64,000 bases of DNA from Saccharomonospora cyanea NA-134 (GTDB lineage Bacteria > Actinomycetota > Actinomycetes > Mycobacteriales > Pseudonocardiaceae): positions 372,001 through 436,000 of the forward strand of contig NZ_CM001440.1 in assembly GCF_000244975.1 (NCBI RefSeq). The letters run 5' to 3'. The number at the start of each line of letters is the position of its first letter. Positions within the stretch are counted from its first letter, which is position 1. Below the pieces are notes generated by a model. That model was not told where the DNA came from. It saw only the letters and a program-made list of their open reading frames with translations, and did not search any database. Both the position numbers and the translations under genes were made by a program. Positions 44,144 through 53,268 of the stretch are shown piece after piece.

Positions 44144-45634
44144 CTACAGCTCCGGTTCCTCCTCCGCCCAGGGGTGCTCGGCCTCCAACTGTGTGGCCAG
44201 CGCCAGGAGGGTCGACTCCCCGCCGAGCCCGCCGACGAACTGCACCCCGAGCGGCAGGCCGCCTGCCGTCCGGTAGAGCGGCACGGACATCGCGGGCCTG
44301 CCGGTGATGTTGGCGAGTTGGGTGAACGGCACCGGCGCGAGGTTGGCGAGGATCTGCTCGTTCCAGACCCTGGTTCTCGTGAGCGGGCCGGTGAGCCGGA
44401 GCCGCAGCAGGAGTTCACCGCCGAGACGCAGCAACGGTGGGGTGGTCAGCTCACCGATGCGTACGGGTGGCCGCGCGATGGCCGGGGTGAGCAGCAGGTC
44501 GTACCGCTCGTGGAACTCGGCCAGCGCTCGCGTGTAGCCGTTCCAGCGCGCCCGCGCCGCGGCGTGATCCGCCGCGCGCACGGTGTGCGCCGACGCGGCG
44601 AGCAGGCGGTTGTCCACCTCGAACTCCCGGTCGCGGGCGCCGGTGTTCCGCTTGATCGTCGCGATGGTCACCGCGGTCTGCGCCGACCACATCGTCATGA
44701 AGTCCCGGGCCAGTGCCACTCCGTCGATGTCGGGTTCGGCCGGCTCGACGTCGTGGCCGAGCTTGTCGAGCAGCGTGGCCGCGTGTTCCACGGCGGCGAC
44801 GGCGTCCGCGTGCACGGGTGTGCCGAGGGGGGAGCGGGTGGTGAAGCCGATCCGCAGCCTCGGCGGGGTCCGCCTGGCGAGCTCGACGTACGGCGTGTCG
44901 GGGACGGCGGCCAGGTACGGGCCGCCGGGATCCGGATTCCGCGCCAGCACGTCGAGCATGGCGGCGGTGTCACGCACGGTGCGGGACACCACGCCGTCCG
45001 TGGCGGCACCCGACAGGTGTTCGGCGTGGTCGGGGCCCGCGGGCACCAGGCCGCGGCCGGGCTTGAGCCCGAAGACGCCGCAGCAGGCGGCGGGGATGCG
45101 GATGGACCCTCCGCCGTCGCTGGCGCCCGCCACCGGCACCACGCCCGCTGCCACCGCTGCCGCCGAACCGCCGGACGAGCCACCAGGCGTGTGGGCGAGG
45201 TTCCACGGGTTGCGGGTCGGTCCGGTGGCGTCGGATTCGGTGATGCCCTTCGTGCCGAACTCCGGTGTGGCCGTCCTGCCGAACACCACGAGCCCGGCGT
45301 CGAGCCAGCGCCGGACGACCTCGCTGTGCCGGGTGGCCACGTGGCGGCGCATGGCCCGGGAACCGCTGCCGGTGGGCACGCCCGCGTAGTCCTGCATGAG
45401 GTCCTTGAGCAGGAACGGCACCCCCGCGAAGGGCCCCGACAACTCCGTGGCGGCCCGCTGCCTGGCGATGTCGTACATCGGGTACACGATCGCGTTCAGG
45501 TGTCCGTTGACGTGTTCGGCCCGGCGGATCGCCGCTTCCAGCAGTTCGGCGGGCGACACCTCGCGCCGCGCCACCAGTTCGGCCAGACCCACCGCGTCGT
45601 ACCGCCGGTACTCGCCGTACTCGATCGCCGCCAT
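44144..45634 (-). CDS. Amidase (amidase-signature family)
   Basis: This 496-residue serine hydrolase has the Ser-Ser-Lys triad. The lysine is in GVPFLLKDLMQDYAG, the glycine/serine signature is NLAHTPGGSSGGSAAAVAAG, and the nucleophile follows in GASDGGGSIRIPAACCGVFGLKP. It hydrolyses an amide or acylated amine; the substrate is unknown and the family also includes 6-aminohexanoate cyclic-dimer hydrolases. I chose ATG 45634; a GTG two codons earlier is possible. It faces the amide cassette terminator and is transcribed toward it. Confidence 0.88.
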   Translation of the reverse strand: MAAIEYGEYRRYDAVGLAELVARREVSPAELLEAAIRRAEHVNGHLNAIVYPMYDIARQRAATELSGPFAGVPFLLKDLMQDYAGVPTGSGSRAMRRHVATRHSEVVRRWLDAGLVVFGRTATPEFGTKGITESDATGPTRNPWNLAHTPGGSSGGSAAAVAAGVVPVAGASDGGGSIRIPAACCGVFGLKPGRGLVPAGPDHAEHLSGAATDGVVSRTVRDTAAMLDVLARNPDPGGPYLAAVPDTPYVELARRTPPRLRIGFTTRSPLGTPVHADAVAAVEHAATLLDKLGHDVEPAEPDIDGVALARDFMTMWSAQTAVTIATIKRNTGARDREFEVDNRLLAASAHTVRAADHAAARARWNGYTRALAEFHERYDLLLTPAIARPPVRIGELTTPPLLRLGGELLLRLRLTGPLTRTRVWNEQILANLAPVPFTQLANITGRPAMSVPLYRTAGGLPLGVQFVGGLGGESTLLALATQLEAEHPWAEEEPEL

Positions 45635-45731
45635 GCACACCGCCCTGCTCGAAAGGTCCGTTCGAAGAGGACAACGCACCGGCCGCCTTCGCGTGACGTT
45701 CGCGCGGTGACTTCGGTCGTAGAGTGACGAA

Positions 45732-46544
45732 GTGAACGCTCGCGAGGTCGCAGAGATCCCCACCGGTCCGGTACCCGTGCCCGTAGCCGTCACAGGTCTG
45801 GCTCGAGGGGACGAGATCACGCCGGTGTGGCGCAACGAGTTGGGCGGGCTCACGTTCCGGCTCGCCGCGCCGGACGGCAGCACTCGCTACGTCAAGTGGG
45901 TGGCCCACGGCACGCCTGAGATCGACCTCACCGCCGAGGCGGAACGTCTCGCGTGGGCGGGCCGCTGGGTGCGGGTGCCCCGTGTGTTGGGGCAGGGCGC
46001 GGACGCGGACGGAGTGTGGTTGGTGACCGCGCCCGTGCCGGGACGGTCGGCGGTGGACACCCGCTGGCTGGAGGACCCCGTCACCGCGGCCACAGCCATC
46101 GGGCAGGGGCTTCGCAGGCTGCACGACGCGCTTCCCGTGGCCGACTGCCCGTACGAGTGGAGCGTCGCGGACCGCCTGAAGCGTGCCGACGAGCGCATCG
46201 CCGCCGGTGAAGGCCCCGCCGACTGGTCGCCCGAGTACCGTCACCTCACGGTCGTCGAGGCCCGTGCCCGCCTCGATGAGACCCCACCGGTGGACCGGCT
46301 CGTCGTGTGCCACGGTGACGCGTGCGCGCCGAACACGCTGCTGCACGACGACGGCACCTTCTCCGCGCACGTCGACCTCGGTTCGCTCGGTGTGGCCGAC
46401 CGCTGGGCCGACCTCGCCGTCGCCGCGTGGAGTCTGGACTGGAACCACGGCCCCGGCTACGACCACCTCGTGTACGCCGCCTACGGCGTCGAGCCCGACC
46501 GCGAGCGCCTCGCCTACTACCGGCTGCTCTGGGACCTGGGCTGA
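45732..46544 (+). CDS. Aminoglycoside phosphotransferase family kinase
   Basis: This 270-residue protein has the APH(3')-like kinase fold. RYVKWVAHG holds the ATP-binding lysine, VVCHGDACAPNTLLHDD the catalytic aspartate and asparagine, and SAHVDLGSLGVADRWADLAVA the magnesium-binding aspartate. It may phosphorylate an aminoglycoside or an endogenous metabolite; resistance cannot be inferred from sequence. GTG start, divergent from the amidase with about 100 bases between them. Confidence 0.85.
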   Translation: MNAREVAEIPTGPVPVPVAVTGLARGDEITPVWRNELGGLTFRLAAPDGSTRYVKWVAHGTPEIDLTAEAERLAWAGRWVRVPRVLGQGADADGVWLVTAPVPGRSAVDTRWLEDPVTAATAIGQGLRRLHDALPVADCPYEWSVADRLKRADERIAAGEGPADWSPEYRHLTVVEARARLDETPPVDRLVVCHGDACAPNTLLHDDGTFSAHVDLGSLGVADRWADLAVAAWSLDWNHGPGYDHLVYAAYGVEPDRERLAYYRLLWDLG

Positions 46545-46597
46545 CCAGCGAGTACCGCTCCGCCCTGGCGTGGGCACGCTCCGCTGTTCTAGTATTC

Positions 46598-46613
46598 CAC
46601 TAATTGATTAGTG
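46598..46613. promoter_or_regulatory. Operator palindrome of the YtrA-type GntR operon
   Basis: CACTAAT and ATTAGTG form a perfect inverted repeat around TG, 11 bases upstream of the regulator start codon. A TAGTAT box (46590-46595) immediately precedes it and could be the -10, so a bound repressor would cover the transcription start. Confidence 0.7.
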
Positions 46614-46624
46614 AAAGGTGCTTG

Positions 46625-47029
46625 GTGATCGAGTTCCGCATCGACCGACGTTCGGGCGTGGCGACGTACCTACAGCTGGTGCAGCAGACGAAACGGGCTC
46701 TGCGTCTCGGTCGTCTCCGGCCGGGAGACCGGCTTCCCACGGCGAGGGAGGTCGTCGAGGCCACGGCGATCAACCCGAACACGGTTCTCAAGGCGTACCG
46801 GGAGCTCGAACGTGAGGGGCTCGTGGAGGCGCGGCGGGGGCTGGGGACGTTCGTGCTCCGCTCGCTCGCGAGCGGCGACGCGGCCGAACAGGAATCCCTT
46901 CGCCAGGAACTCGATGCGTGGATGTCGAAGGCCCGCGAGTCGGGACTGCAGCGTGAGGACGTCGAGGCGCTCGTCGGCTCCGTGCTCGACCAGCGGTTCC
47001 CGAGCTCCGGTCCGACCGGGAAGGAGTGA
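46625..47029 (+). CDS. GntR family regulator, YtrA subfamily
   Basis: This short 134-residue GntR protein has a winged helix (ATYLQLVQQTKRALRLGRLRPGDRLPTAREVVEATAINPNTVLKAYRELEREGLVEARRG, residues 11-70) and only a two-helix tail instead of a ligand domain, the mark of the YtrA subfamily, which represses adjacent ABC transporter genes. The GTG at 46625 has AAAGG 7 bases upstream and starts right at the conserved VIEFRID; an in-frame codon at 46604 would lie inside the operator. The ATPase gene follows at once. Confidence 0.88.
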   Translation: MIEFRIDRRSGVATYLQLVQQTKRALRLGRLRPGDRLPTAREVVEATAINPNTVLKAYRELEREGLVEARRGLGTFVLRSLASGDAAEQESLRQELDAWMSKARESGLQREDVEALVGSVLDQRFPSSGPTGKE

Positions 47030-47030
47030 C

Positions 47031-47939
47031 GTGTTGGCAGACGAGACAGCGGCCGCCTTGGAGGCGGTCGGGTTGGGCAAGCGGTACCGGAGGGGATGGG
47101 GGTTACGGGACTGCACGTTCTCGCTGCCTCGGGGAAGCGTGTGCGCACTCGTCGGACCGAACGGTGCGGGCAAGAGCACATTGCTGTCGCTCACCACCGG
47201 ACTGCGGAGGCCCACCACGGGCGAGATGCGGGTACTGGGGCAGCCTGCCGACGGCAGGGGAACGCACCCCGGACTGTCCTTCCTGGCACAGGACAAGCCG
47301 CTGTTCTCGAATTTCACGGTGGAGGAGATGCTGCGCGCGGGCCGCTCCCTCAACACCGACTGGGACGCCGCGTACGCGCGTCGGCTCGTCACCGACGCCG
47401 ACGTCCCGACGAGAGCCCGGATCGGCACGCTCTCCGGCGGACAGCGCACGAGGGTGGCGTTGGCCGTCGCGCTGGGCAGGCGACCCACGGTGCTGGTGCT
47501 CGACGAACCGCTGGCCGACCTCGACCCGGTGGCGCGAGCGGACGTGATGCAGGTGCTCATGGCCGAGGTCGCCGAGACCGGCATGACGGTGTTGCTGTCC
47601 TCGCACGTTCTGTCGGACCTGGAGAACGTCTGCGATCACCTGCTGCTGCTCTCCGGGGGTGAGCTCCGGCTGGCCGGCGACGTGGATCGGTTGGTGTCCG
47701 AGCACGCGCTGCTGATCGGGCCGGCGGGTGACCACGGGTACTCGATGCCCGAGCACGCCGTCGTCGAAGCGCGAAGCACGGCCCGGCAGGTGACCTTCCT
47801 GCTCCGCGACACGCCGCAGCGATCGGTGCCCGGGCCCGGCTGGGAAGTGCACGATCCGACCCTGGAAGAGCTGGTGATGGCCTACCTGCGTGCGACGAAG
47901 CCGCTGGGCACCACACAGGACGAGGAGGTCGCGGCATGA
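47031..47939 (+). CDS. ABC transporter ATP-binding protein
   Basis: This 302-residue ATPase has Walker A GPNGAGKST, signature LSGGQRTRVALAVAL and Walker B VLVLDEPLADLDPVARAD, followed by VLLSSHVLSDLENVCDHLLLL with the switch histidine. The Q-loop SFLAQDKPLFSNF is unusual in wording but in place. It belongs to the export-type (ABC-2) group with the following permease. AAGGAG ends 4 bases before the GTG; a TTG one codon later is equally possible. Stop overlaps the permease start by 4 bases. Confidence 0.9.
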   Translation: MLADETAAALEAVGLGKRYRRGWGLRDCTFSLPRGSVCALVGPNGAGKSTLLSLTTGLRRPTTGEMRVLGQPADGRGTHPGLSFLAQDKPLFSNFTVEEMLRAGRSLNTDWDAAYARRLVTDADVPTRARIGTLSGGQRTRVALAVALGRRPTVLVLDEPLADLDPVARADVMQVLMAEVAETGMTVLLSSHVLSDLENVCDHLLLLSGGELRLAGDVDRLVSEHALLIGPAGDHGYSMPEHAVVEARSTARQVTFLLRDTPQRSVPGPGWEVHDPTLEELVMAYLRATKPLGTTQDEEVAA

Positions 47940-48877
47940 CCTGGGTGGCGTGGCGGCAACACCGGCTCTCACTGCTCGTCGTGTTCGCTCTCGTGCTGGT
48001 GACAGCCGCGGTGATGCTCTGGTTCCGGATCGCCGCACTCGACCACCTCGCCGCGGCCGGAATCGAGGGCTGTGTGCGGGTCGAGGGCGAGCGCTGTCCG
48101 CAGGGCGCGATGGCTTCCTTCGCGGACGCCTTCGAGGGATACGCCCGGAACTTCCCGATGGTGCTCCTGGGGCTGCCCGCCCTGCTGGGCATGTTCACCG
48201 GGGCACCGCTGTTCGCCAGGGACTTCGAGCAGGGCACGCACATCCTCGGCCTGACCCAGTCGATCAGCAGGCTCCGCTGGTGGTCGGTCAAGGTGGCCGT
48301 CGTCGGCCTTCCCACCGTGGCGTCGATGTTCGCGCTCGGCCTGTTCAGCGCGTGGGCGTTCGACCCGCTGTACTACGTCACGCGAGGCTCGTTGCTGACT
48401 CCCGCGTTCGAGACCCAGGGCCCGGTGCTGGGCGCCTACACCGCCCTGGCGTTCGCCATCGGCACCACGGCCGGACTCGTCCTGCGGAACACGGTGGGGG
48501 CCATGGCCCTCACGCTGGTGCTCTACCTGGTTCTCATGGTGGGCGTCGGTGTTGCCGCGCGGTCGCACTACGCCGAACCCGCCCATGTCACGGCGTCGGC
48601 GGAGCGGGAAACGAGTCCCGTGCCCGACGACGCGTGGCGGCTGGGGTCCGTGTACTACGACGAGCAGGGTGCCGTGGTGCCGTTCAACCCCTCGGCATGC
48701 CAAGACGGTGACACGTCGGCGACCTGCCTGACCCGTCAGGGGGTGGTGGAACAACGGACGGCGTTCCACCCTGCCGACCGGTTCTGGCTGTTCCAGGGCG
48801 TCGAGAGCGCCATCCACCTCGTCGTCGGCGCGGCGCTGCTCGGGGTGGGGTTGTGGCGGGTCGGCCGGATCGCCTGA
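47936..48877 (+). CDS. ABC-2 type transporter permease
   Basis: This 313-residue membrane protein has six helices (about 12-32, 72-95, 115-140, 162-182, 185-208 and 288-308) and a large loop near residues 210-285, fitting ABC exporters regulated by YtrA-type proteins. FARDFEQGTHILGLTQSISRLRWWSVK is the usual cytoplasmic coupling region of these permeases. The transported compound is unknown; related systems respond to envelope stress or antibiotics. It is the last gene of the GntR-ATPase-permease operon. Confidence 0.85.
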   Translation: MTWVAWRQHRLSLLVVFALVLVTAAVMLWFRIAALDHLAAAGIEGCVRVEGERCPQGAMASFADAFEGYARNFPMVLLGLPALLGMFTGAPLFARDFEQGTHILGLTQSISRLRWWSVKVAVVGLPTVASMFALGLFSAWAFDPLYYVTRGSLLTPAFETQGPVLGAYTALAFAIGTTAGLVLRNTVGAMALTLVLYLVLMVGVGVAARSHYAEPAHVTASAERETSPVPDDAWRLGSVYYDEQGAVVPFNPSACQDGDTSATCLTRQGVVEQRTAFHPADRFWLFQGVESAIHLVVGAALLGVGLWRVGRIA

Positions 48878-48880
48878 GTC

Positions 48881-49126
48881 TCACTCGGTGGGTTCGGTTT
48901 CCCGGTCGGGCAGCGCGCATTCGAGCCGGTAGTCCACCGTGACGTCACGGTAGGTGTGCCGGGCCCGGACTCGTTCGGGCAGGCCGACCCGCTCGCTGCT
49001 CGACCGCGACCGGAAGCCGTCGGAACCGTGGAACGACACCTCGGTTTCCGGGTCCTCGTGCCAGCGCAGCCTCTTCCCGTCGACATGGGCGGTGAACGAG
49101 ACGTCCGGGGCCTCGGAGTCGGTCAC
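48881..49126 (-). CDS. Small conserved actinobacterial protein, function unknown
   Basis: This 81-residue acidic protein starts with VSFTAHVDGKRLRWHEDPETEVSF and continues with regularly alternating strands, suggesting a small beta barrel or sandwich. It has no signal peptide, helix or cysteine pair. The GTG start overlaps the stop of the upstream gene by 4 bases, so the two are a translationally coupled pair, and it converges on the ABC permease with a 3-base gap. I do not recognise a family name. Confidence 0.6.
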   Translation of the reverse strand: MTDSEAPDVSFTAHVDGKRLRWHEDPETEVSFHGSDGFRSRSSSERVGLPERVRARHTYRDVTVDYRLECALPDRETEPTE

Positions 49127-49818
49127 GACGGCCGAGGCCTGCGGCGTTTTGGGGGTACGCGGCGACGCGGCTCGCGGCGGTCACCCGGCGGCCTGCGACG
49201 TTTCGGTCCGCGTTCCATGTCGGTCTCCATGCCGGTCTCCATACCGGTCTCAGCCTCGGCCCCTGCGGCTTCCGGCTTCTCCGTCAGACTGTCCATCGCC
49301 GTGCCGGGGTCGCCGGTGAGTTCCTCCGTGGCCCCGCCGACTCCCTCCACCGTGTCGCCGGCGCCGTGGCCCACGTCCTCGAGCGCTCTCCTACCGCCTT
49401 CACCGAGTTCACCGACCGCGACACCCGCGTCGCGCAGCACGGGCTCCACCGTCCGCACCACGTGTTCGAGCACCTCGGGGTTCCGGTCGATGGTGGTGAG
49501 TACCCGGCCGATGATCTCCGCCACCCGGTTGAGCCGGACCTTGAGCTGTGCCTGCGCCTGGACCCCCGTGATCGTGAGTGACACCCTGCCCAGCTTCACG
49601 TCGGCGCCGACGTGGAGCTTCAGCAGGTCGAGCACGTCGGCCTGGAGCGAGACGTTCGCCCGCAGGTCCTCGACCTCGAGGTCGATCTCGTCGACAGACA
49701 GATCCGGTACGTCGAGCAGGACATCGGGTTCGGACTCGTCGACCTCGTCACCGGACTCGGAGGGAGCCTTGGGCGGTTCGGGGCCTTCCAGATCGTCGGC
49801 GTCGTTCCAGTGCGTCAC
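49123..49818 (-). CDS. Conserved actinobacterial protein with Arg-rich tail, function unknown
   Basis: This 231-residue protein has an ordered core (residues 30-130) with LDVPDLSVDEIDLEVEDLRA, NVSLQADVLDLLKLHVGADV and RVAEIIGRVLTTIDRNPEVLEHVVRTV, a block I recall from several actinobacteria without known function. The last 45 residues are an Arg/Pro-rich basic tail. Before it is a METG/METD repeat encoded by three 12-bp units (49215-49250). The contrast of acidic core and basic tail suggests RNA, DNA or membrane contact. GTG start with GGAGGTGG upstream. Confidence 0.65.
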   Translation of the reverse strand: MTHWNDADDLEGPEPPKAPSESGDEVDESEPDVLLDVPDLSVDEIDLEVEDLRANVSLQADVLDLLKLHVGADVKLGRVSLTITGVQAQAQLKVRLNRVAEIIGRVLTTIDRNPEVLEHVVRTVEPVLRDAGVAVGELGEGGRRALEDVGHGAGDTVEGVGGATEELTGDPGTAMDSLTEKPEAAGAEAETGMETGMETDMERGPKRRRPPGDRREPRRRVPPKRRRPRPS

Positions 49819-49886
49819 CTCGGACCACCTCCCACAGTGGAGGGACGTCCTTGTCGAGTACCCGCTCGTGCTGTCTTATCGCCGTC

Positions 49887-50363
49887 TCACGGCCTGAGCC
49901 GAGGTGCGAGTGCGGCAGGGTCGGGCGGCGTCTCGTGGCGCGGCACGCTTTCGGCCAGCGTGGCCGCCCAGTCGCGCAGGGTCGTGACGTCGATGCCGTG
50001 CGGGCGTGCGCCGGCGAACGGAGCGATGTTCTCGGCACCGCGCCTCAGCAGCGCCACGGCTCCCGCCCGGTTGCCCCGAGCCGCGTGGGTGAGCCCCACG
50101 GCGAGCTGAGCGAGCCCCCGCCACAGTTCCCGCTCGGCCTCCGGCCCCGACTTCCACGCGTCCTCGAACACCTCGTGCGCGTGGAAGGGCTTGCCCTCGT
50201 CGAGCAGTCGCTGCGCCTCGCGCAGCGTTTCCTCCGGCGTGCGCGCCACGCCCTCGGGCTGACGGGGCACTCCGGTCGCATCACGCGGCAGGGGCCTGCC
50301 GAGGCCGTCCCTCGGCCTGGCGTTGCGGGCTCGTCCCTCGTCGTCTCGGTCGCGCTCAGCCAC
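49887..50363 (-). CDS. DUF309 domain protein
   Basis: This 158-residue helical protein has the DUF309 core LREAQRLLDEGKPFHAHEVFEDAWKSGPEAERELWRGLAQLAVGLTHAARGN (residues 46-97), in which the H..E pattern is conserved. The N-terminal 40 residues are charged and disordered. Function is unknown; some members sit beside stress or sporulation genes. GTG start. It lies 36 bases downstream of the ctaD gene end on the same strand and may be read through from it. Confidence 0.82.
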   Translation of the reverse strand: MAERDRDDEGRARNARPRDGLGRPLPRDATGVPRQPEGVARTPEETLREAQRLLDEGKPFHAHEVFEDAWKSGPEAERELWRGLAQLAVGLTHAARGNRAGAVALLRRGAENIAPFAGARPHGIDVTTLRDWAATLAESVPRHETPPDPAALAPRLRP

Positions 50364-50399
50364 GCGTCGAGTGTGGCACGGCCTCGTGGCCGAGTGGGG

Positions 50400-52163
50400 C
50401 TATCCGGTCTCGCCCTTCGTGGCGTCGGACGCCTTCACCTCCGGTGGCGTCGTGGAGTCCTCCCACGACTTCGTCTTACCGGTGAACGTGATGTGTGCCT
50501 CGGCGTGGTTCCGCTCGATCATGTGCGGGTAGTGCAGCTCGAACGCGGGGCGTTCCGACCGGATCCGGGGCAGCTCCGTGAAGTTGTGGCGCGGCGGCGG
50601 GCAGGTGGTCGCCCATTCGAGCGAGTTGCCGTAGCCCCAGGGGTCGTCCACCGTCACCGGATCCCCGAAGCGGTAACTGCGCACCACGTTCCACAGGAAC
50701 GGCAGCATCGAAAGCCCCAGAATGAACGCGCCGATGGACGACACCACGTGCAGCGTGGTGAACCCGTCGGTGGGCAGGTAGTCGGCGTAGCGGCGGGGCA
50801 TCCCTTCGTTGCCGAGCCAGTGCTGCACCAGGAACGTGGTGTGGAAGCCGACGAACGTGAGCCAGAAGTGCAGCTTGCCCAGCGGCTCGTTGAGCATCCG
50901 TCCGGTGAACTTCGGGAACCAGAAGTAGATGCCGCCGAACGTGGCGAACACGATGGTGCCGAACAGCACGTAGTGGAAGTGCGCCACCACGAAGTACGAG
51001 TCGTGCACGTGGAAGTCCAGCGGCGGCGAGGCGAGGATGACACCGGTCAGGCCGCCGAGCAGGAAGGTGATGAGGAAGCCGAACGACCACAGCATCGGCG
51101 TCTCGAAAGTCAACTGACCCTTCCACATCGTGCCGATCCAGTTGAAGAACTTGATCCCCGTCGGCACCGCGATGAGGAACGTCGTCATGGAGAAGAACGG
51201 CAGCAGCACCGCGCCCGTGGCGAACATGTGGTGCGCCCACACGACGATGGACAACCCCATGATCCCGATCGTCGCGAACACCATCAGCCGGTAGCCGAAC
51301 AGCGGTTTCCGGCTGAACACGGGGATGATCTCGGTGATGATGCCGAAGAACGGCAGCGCCACGATGTAGACCTCGGGATGCCCGAAGAACCAGAACAGGT
51401 GCTGGTAGAGGATGGAGCCGCCGTTGGCGGGATCGAACACGTGCGCGCCGAGCAACCGGTCGGCGGCCAGCCCCATCAGCGCGGCCGTGAGGATCGGGAA
51501 CGCGATCAGCACGAGGATGCTCGTGAACAGTATGTTCCACGTGAAGATCGGCATCCGCCACATCGTCATCCCGGGGGCGCGAAGGCACACCACGGTGGTG
51601 ATCATGTTGACGGCGCTGAGGATCGTGCCGAGGCCGGACACGGCCAGGCCCATCACCCACAGGTCGCCGCCCACTCCGGGAGAGGCGATCTCCCGCGACA
51701 GCGGAGTGTACGCCGTCCACCCGAAGTCGGCGGCCCCGCCGGGAAGCAGGAGCGATCCCACCACGATCAGCCCGCCGAACAGGAACAACCAGTACGACAA
51801 CGCGTTCAGTCGCGGGAACGCCACGTCGGGGGAACCTATCTGCAACGGCAGAATCAGGTTGGCGAAGGCGAACGCCACGGGGGTCGCGTACAGCAGCAGC
51901 ATCAGCGTGCCGTGCAGCGTGAACATCTGGTTGTACTGCTCGGTGGAGAGGAAGTGCAGGCCTGGCTGTGCCAGCTCGGCCCGGATGAGCAGCGCCATGA
52001 CGCCGCCGATCATGAAGAACACGATCGACGTGACCATGTACAACTTGCCGATCACCTTGTGATCGGTCGTACGCAGCAGGCTGAGCATGGCCTGCCACCG
52101 CTTGCCGGGTATGGGGGCAGGATGCTGGATCCGAGTCGGGCGGACGCCGATCTGCGTGTCCAC
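50400..52163 (-). CDS. ctaD: Cytochrome c oxidase subunit I (aa3 type)
   Basis: This 587-residue, 12-helix heme-copper oxidase core reduces oxygen to water and pumps protons. [10 protein letters not shown] carries a heme a ligand, [20 protein letters not shown] the Cu_B histidine and cross-linked tyrosine, WAHHMFATG two more Cu_B histidines, and [13 protein letters not shown] the heme a3 and heme a ligands. The D-channel asparagine region is intact. GTG start with GGAGGTG upstream. Subunits II and III are not nearby, as is usual in actinobacteria where ctaC and ctaE map elsewhere. Confidence 0.96.
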   Translation of the reverse strand: MDTQIGVRPTRIQHPAPIPGKRWQAMLSLLRTTDHKVIGKLYMVTSIVFFMIGGVMALLIRAELAQPGLHFLSTEQYNQMFTLHGTLMLLLYATPVAFAFANLILPLQIGSPDVAFPRLNALSYWLFLFGGLIVVGSLLLPGGAADFGWTAYTPLSREIASPGVGGDLWVMGLAVSGLGTILSAVNMITTVVCLRAPGMTMWRMPIFTWNILFTSILVLIAFPILTAALMGLAADRLLGAHVFDPANGGSILYQHLFWFFGHPEVYIVALPFFGIITEIIPVFSRKPLFGYRLMVFATIGIMGLSIVVWAHHMFATGAVLLPFFSMTTFLIAVPTGIKFFNWIGTMWKGQLTFETPMLWSFGFLITFLLGGLTGVILASPPLDFHVHDSYFVVAHFHYVLFGTIVFATFGGIYFWFPKFTGRMLNEPLGKLHFWLTFVGFHTTFLVQHWLGNEGMPRRYADYLPTDGFTTLHVVSSIGAFILGLSMLPFLWNVVRSYRFGDPVTVDDPWGYGNSLEWATTCPPPRHNFTELPRIRSERPAFELHYPHMIERNHAEAHITFTGKTKSWEDSTTPPEVKASDATKGETG

Positions 52164-52306
52164 GAAGCACCTCCGCTCACGACGGTGCGCCCCACGTCCC
52201 TGGCCGGTGCTTTCCGAGCAGATCCGGGGCGGTCAGAGTTTCACGCTAGACCCGACCCCGCGCACCCGCATGTCGACGCGGAGGCCGGCGGAGTCGTTCG
52301 CGTCGA

Positions 52307-52561
52307 CTACTGCTGGTACGACTCGACCTCGCTCACCGGCCGGGCCTCAGCCTGGTCAGGGCTGACGCCGAACTCGGAGTTCGCACGCCGCCTCCGCAGC
52401 AGGTCCCAGCACTGGTCGAGGCGCTGCTCGAGCTCCTTCAACTTGCTCTTGTCGTCGTCGCTGAGGCCCTCACCGGTCGCCCGCGAACGCAGCTCCCGCT
52501 CCTCGGCGATGAGCCGGTTGATTCGCTCCAGCGGGTTGTCGGTGCCGTCCGTGTTCGCCAT
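52307..52561 (-). CDS. DUF2630 family protein
   Basis: This 84-residue protein is mostly helical: NPLERINRLIAEERELRSRA and DDKSKLKELEQRLDQCWDLLRRRRANSEFG match the DUF2630 family of small actinobacterial coiled-coil proteins with unknown function. The ATG at 52561 has AAAGGAG 9 bases upstream, so the longer frame to 52627 is rejected. The 143 bases between it and ctaD hold only the ctaD upstream region. Confidence 0.85.
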   Translation of the reverse strand: MANTDGTDNPLERINRLIAEERELRSRATGEGLSDDDKSKLKELEQRLDQCWDLLRRRRANSEFGVSPDQAEARPVSEVESYQQ

Positions 52562-52623
52562 CTGCCGCTCCTTTCCGCACCTGGGCGTGCCCGGTGGCGG
52601 CGAAGCCGAAACCGGGCCGCGGC

Positions 52624-53268
52624 TCACGACTGGAGGTACCGCAGCACGGCGAGCACCCGGCGGCTGAAGCCGGTGACGTGGCCGAGGTCGAGCTTGTCGA
52701 AGATCGTGCCGACGTGTTTCTCGACGGCGCTGCGCGAGACGTGGAGGGTGGCGGCGATGCTCGCGTTGGTGTGTCCCTGCGCCATCTTCTCCAGCACCTC
52801 GCGTTCCCGCTGCGTCAACCGGGCGAGCGGGTCCACCCGGCTCGTACGGGCGAGCAGCCGCCGCACCACCTCGGGGTCGAACGCCGCGCCCCCCGCCGCG
52901 ACGCGGTCGAGGGCGTCGAGGAACTCGCCGACCTGAGCCACCCGGTCCTTGAGCAGGTAACCCACCCGGCCGCGGTCGTCACTGACGAGGTCGGCCGCGT
53001 AGCGGCGCTCCACGTACTGGGAGAGCACGAGCACACCGATCTCCGGCCACGACCGCCGGATCTCCATGGCGGCCCTCAACCCCTCGTCGGTGTGCGTGGG
53101 AGGCATGCGCACGTCGGTGACGACCACGTCGGGACGGTGCTCACCCGTGGCGGCCACGAGCGCCTCGCCGTCGGACACCGCCGCCACCACGTCGTGTCCC
53201 TCCTCGGCGAGTAGCCGCACCAGGCCCTCCCGCAGCAGGGCCGAGTCCTCGGCCAGGATCACGCGCAC
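52624..53268 (-). CDS. NarL/LuxR-family response regulator
   Basis: This 214-residue regulator has a receiver domain (residues 1-120) with acidic Asp8, phosphoacceptor Asp52 in VVVTDVRMPP, and a C-terminal helix-turn-helix LTQREREVLEKMAQGHTNASIAATLHVSRSAVEKHVGTIFDKL (about 151-195). It pairs with the sensor kinase gene immediately upstream, whose stop codon region overlaps it by 10 bases. The target is unknown. GTG start. Confidence 0.92.
   Translation of the reverse strand: MRVILAEDSALLREGLVRLLAEEGHDVVAAVSDGEALVAATGEHRPDVVVTDVRMPPTHTDEGLRAAMEIRRSWPEIGVLVLSQYVERRYAADLVSDDRGRVGYLLKDRVAQVGEFLDALDRVAAGGAAFDPEVVRRLLARTSRVDPLARLTQREREVLEKMAQGHTNASIAATLHVSRSAVEKHVGTIFDKLDLGHVTGFSRRVLAVLRYLQS

Noticed and set aside
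45732-46544. Aminoglycoside resistance gene
   Set aside because: The kinase motifs are clear but the family is broad and mostly of unknown substrate. Nothing in the context points to resistance.
49578-52667. A very long plus-strand reading frame (over 1000 codons) opposite ctaD
   Set aside because: It is antisense to a clear cytochrome oxidase gene, has Arg/His/Gln-rich shadow composition and no recognisable domain. Long open antisense frames are expected at this G+C content.
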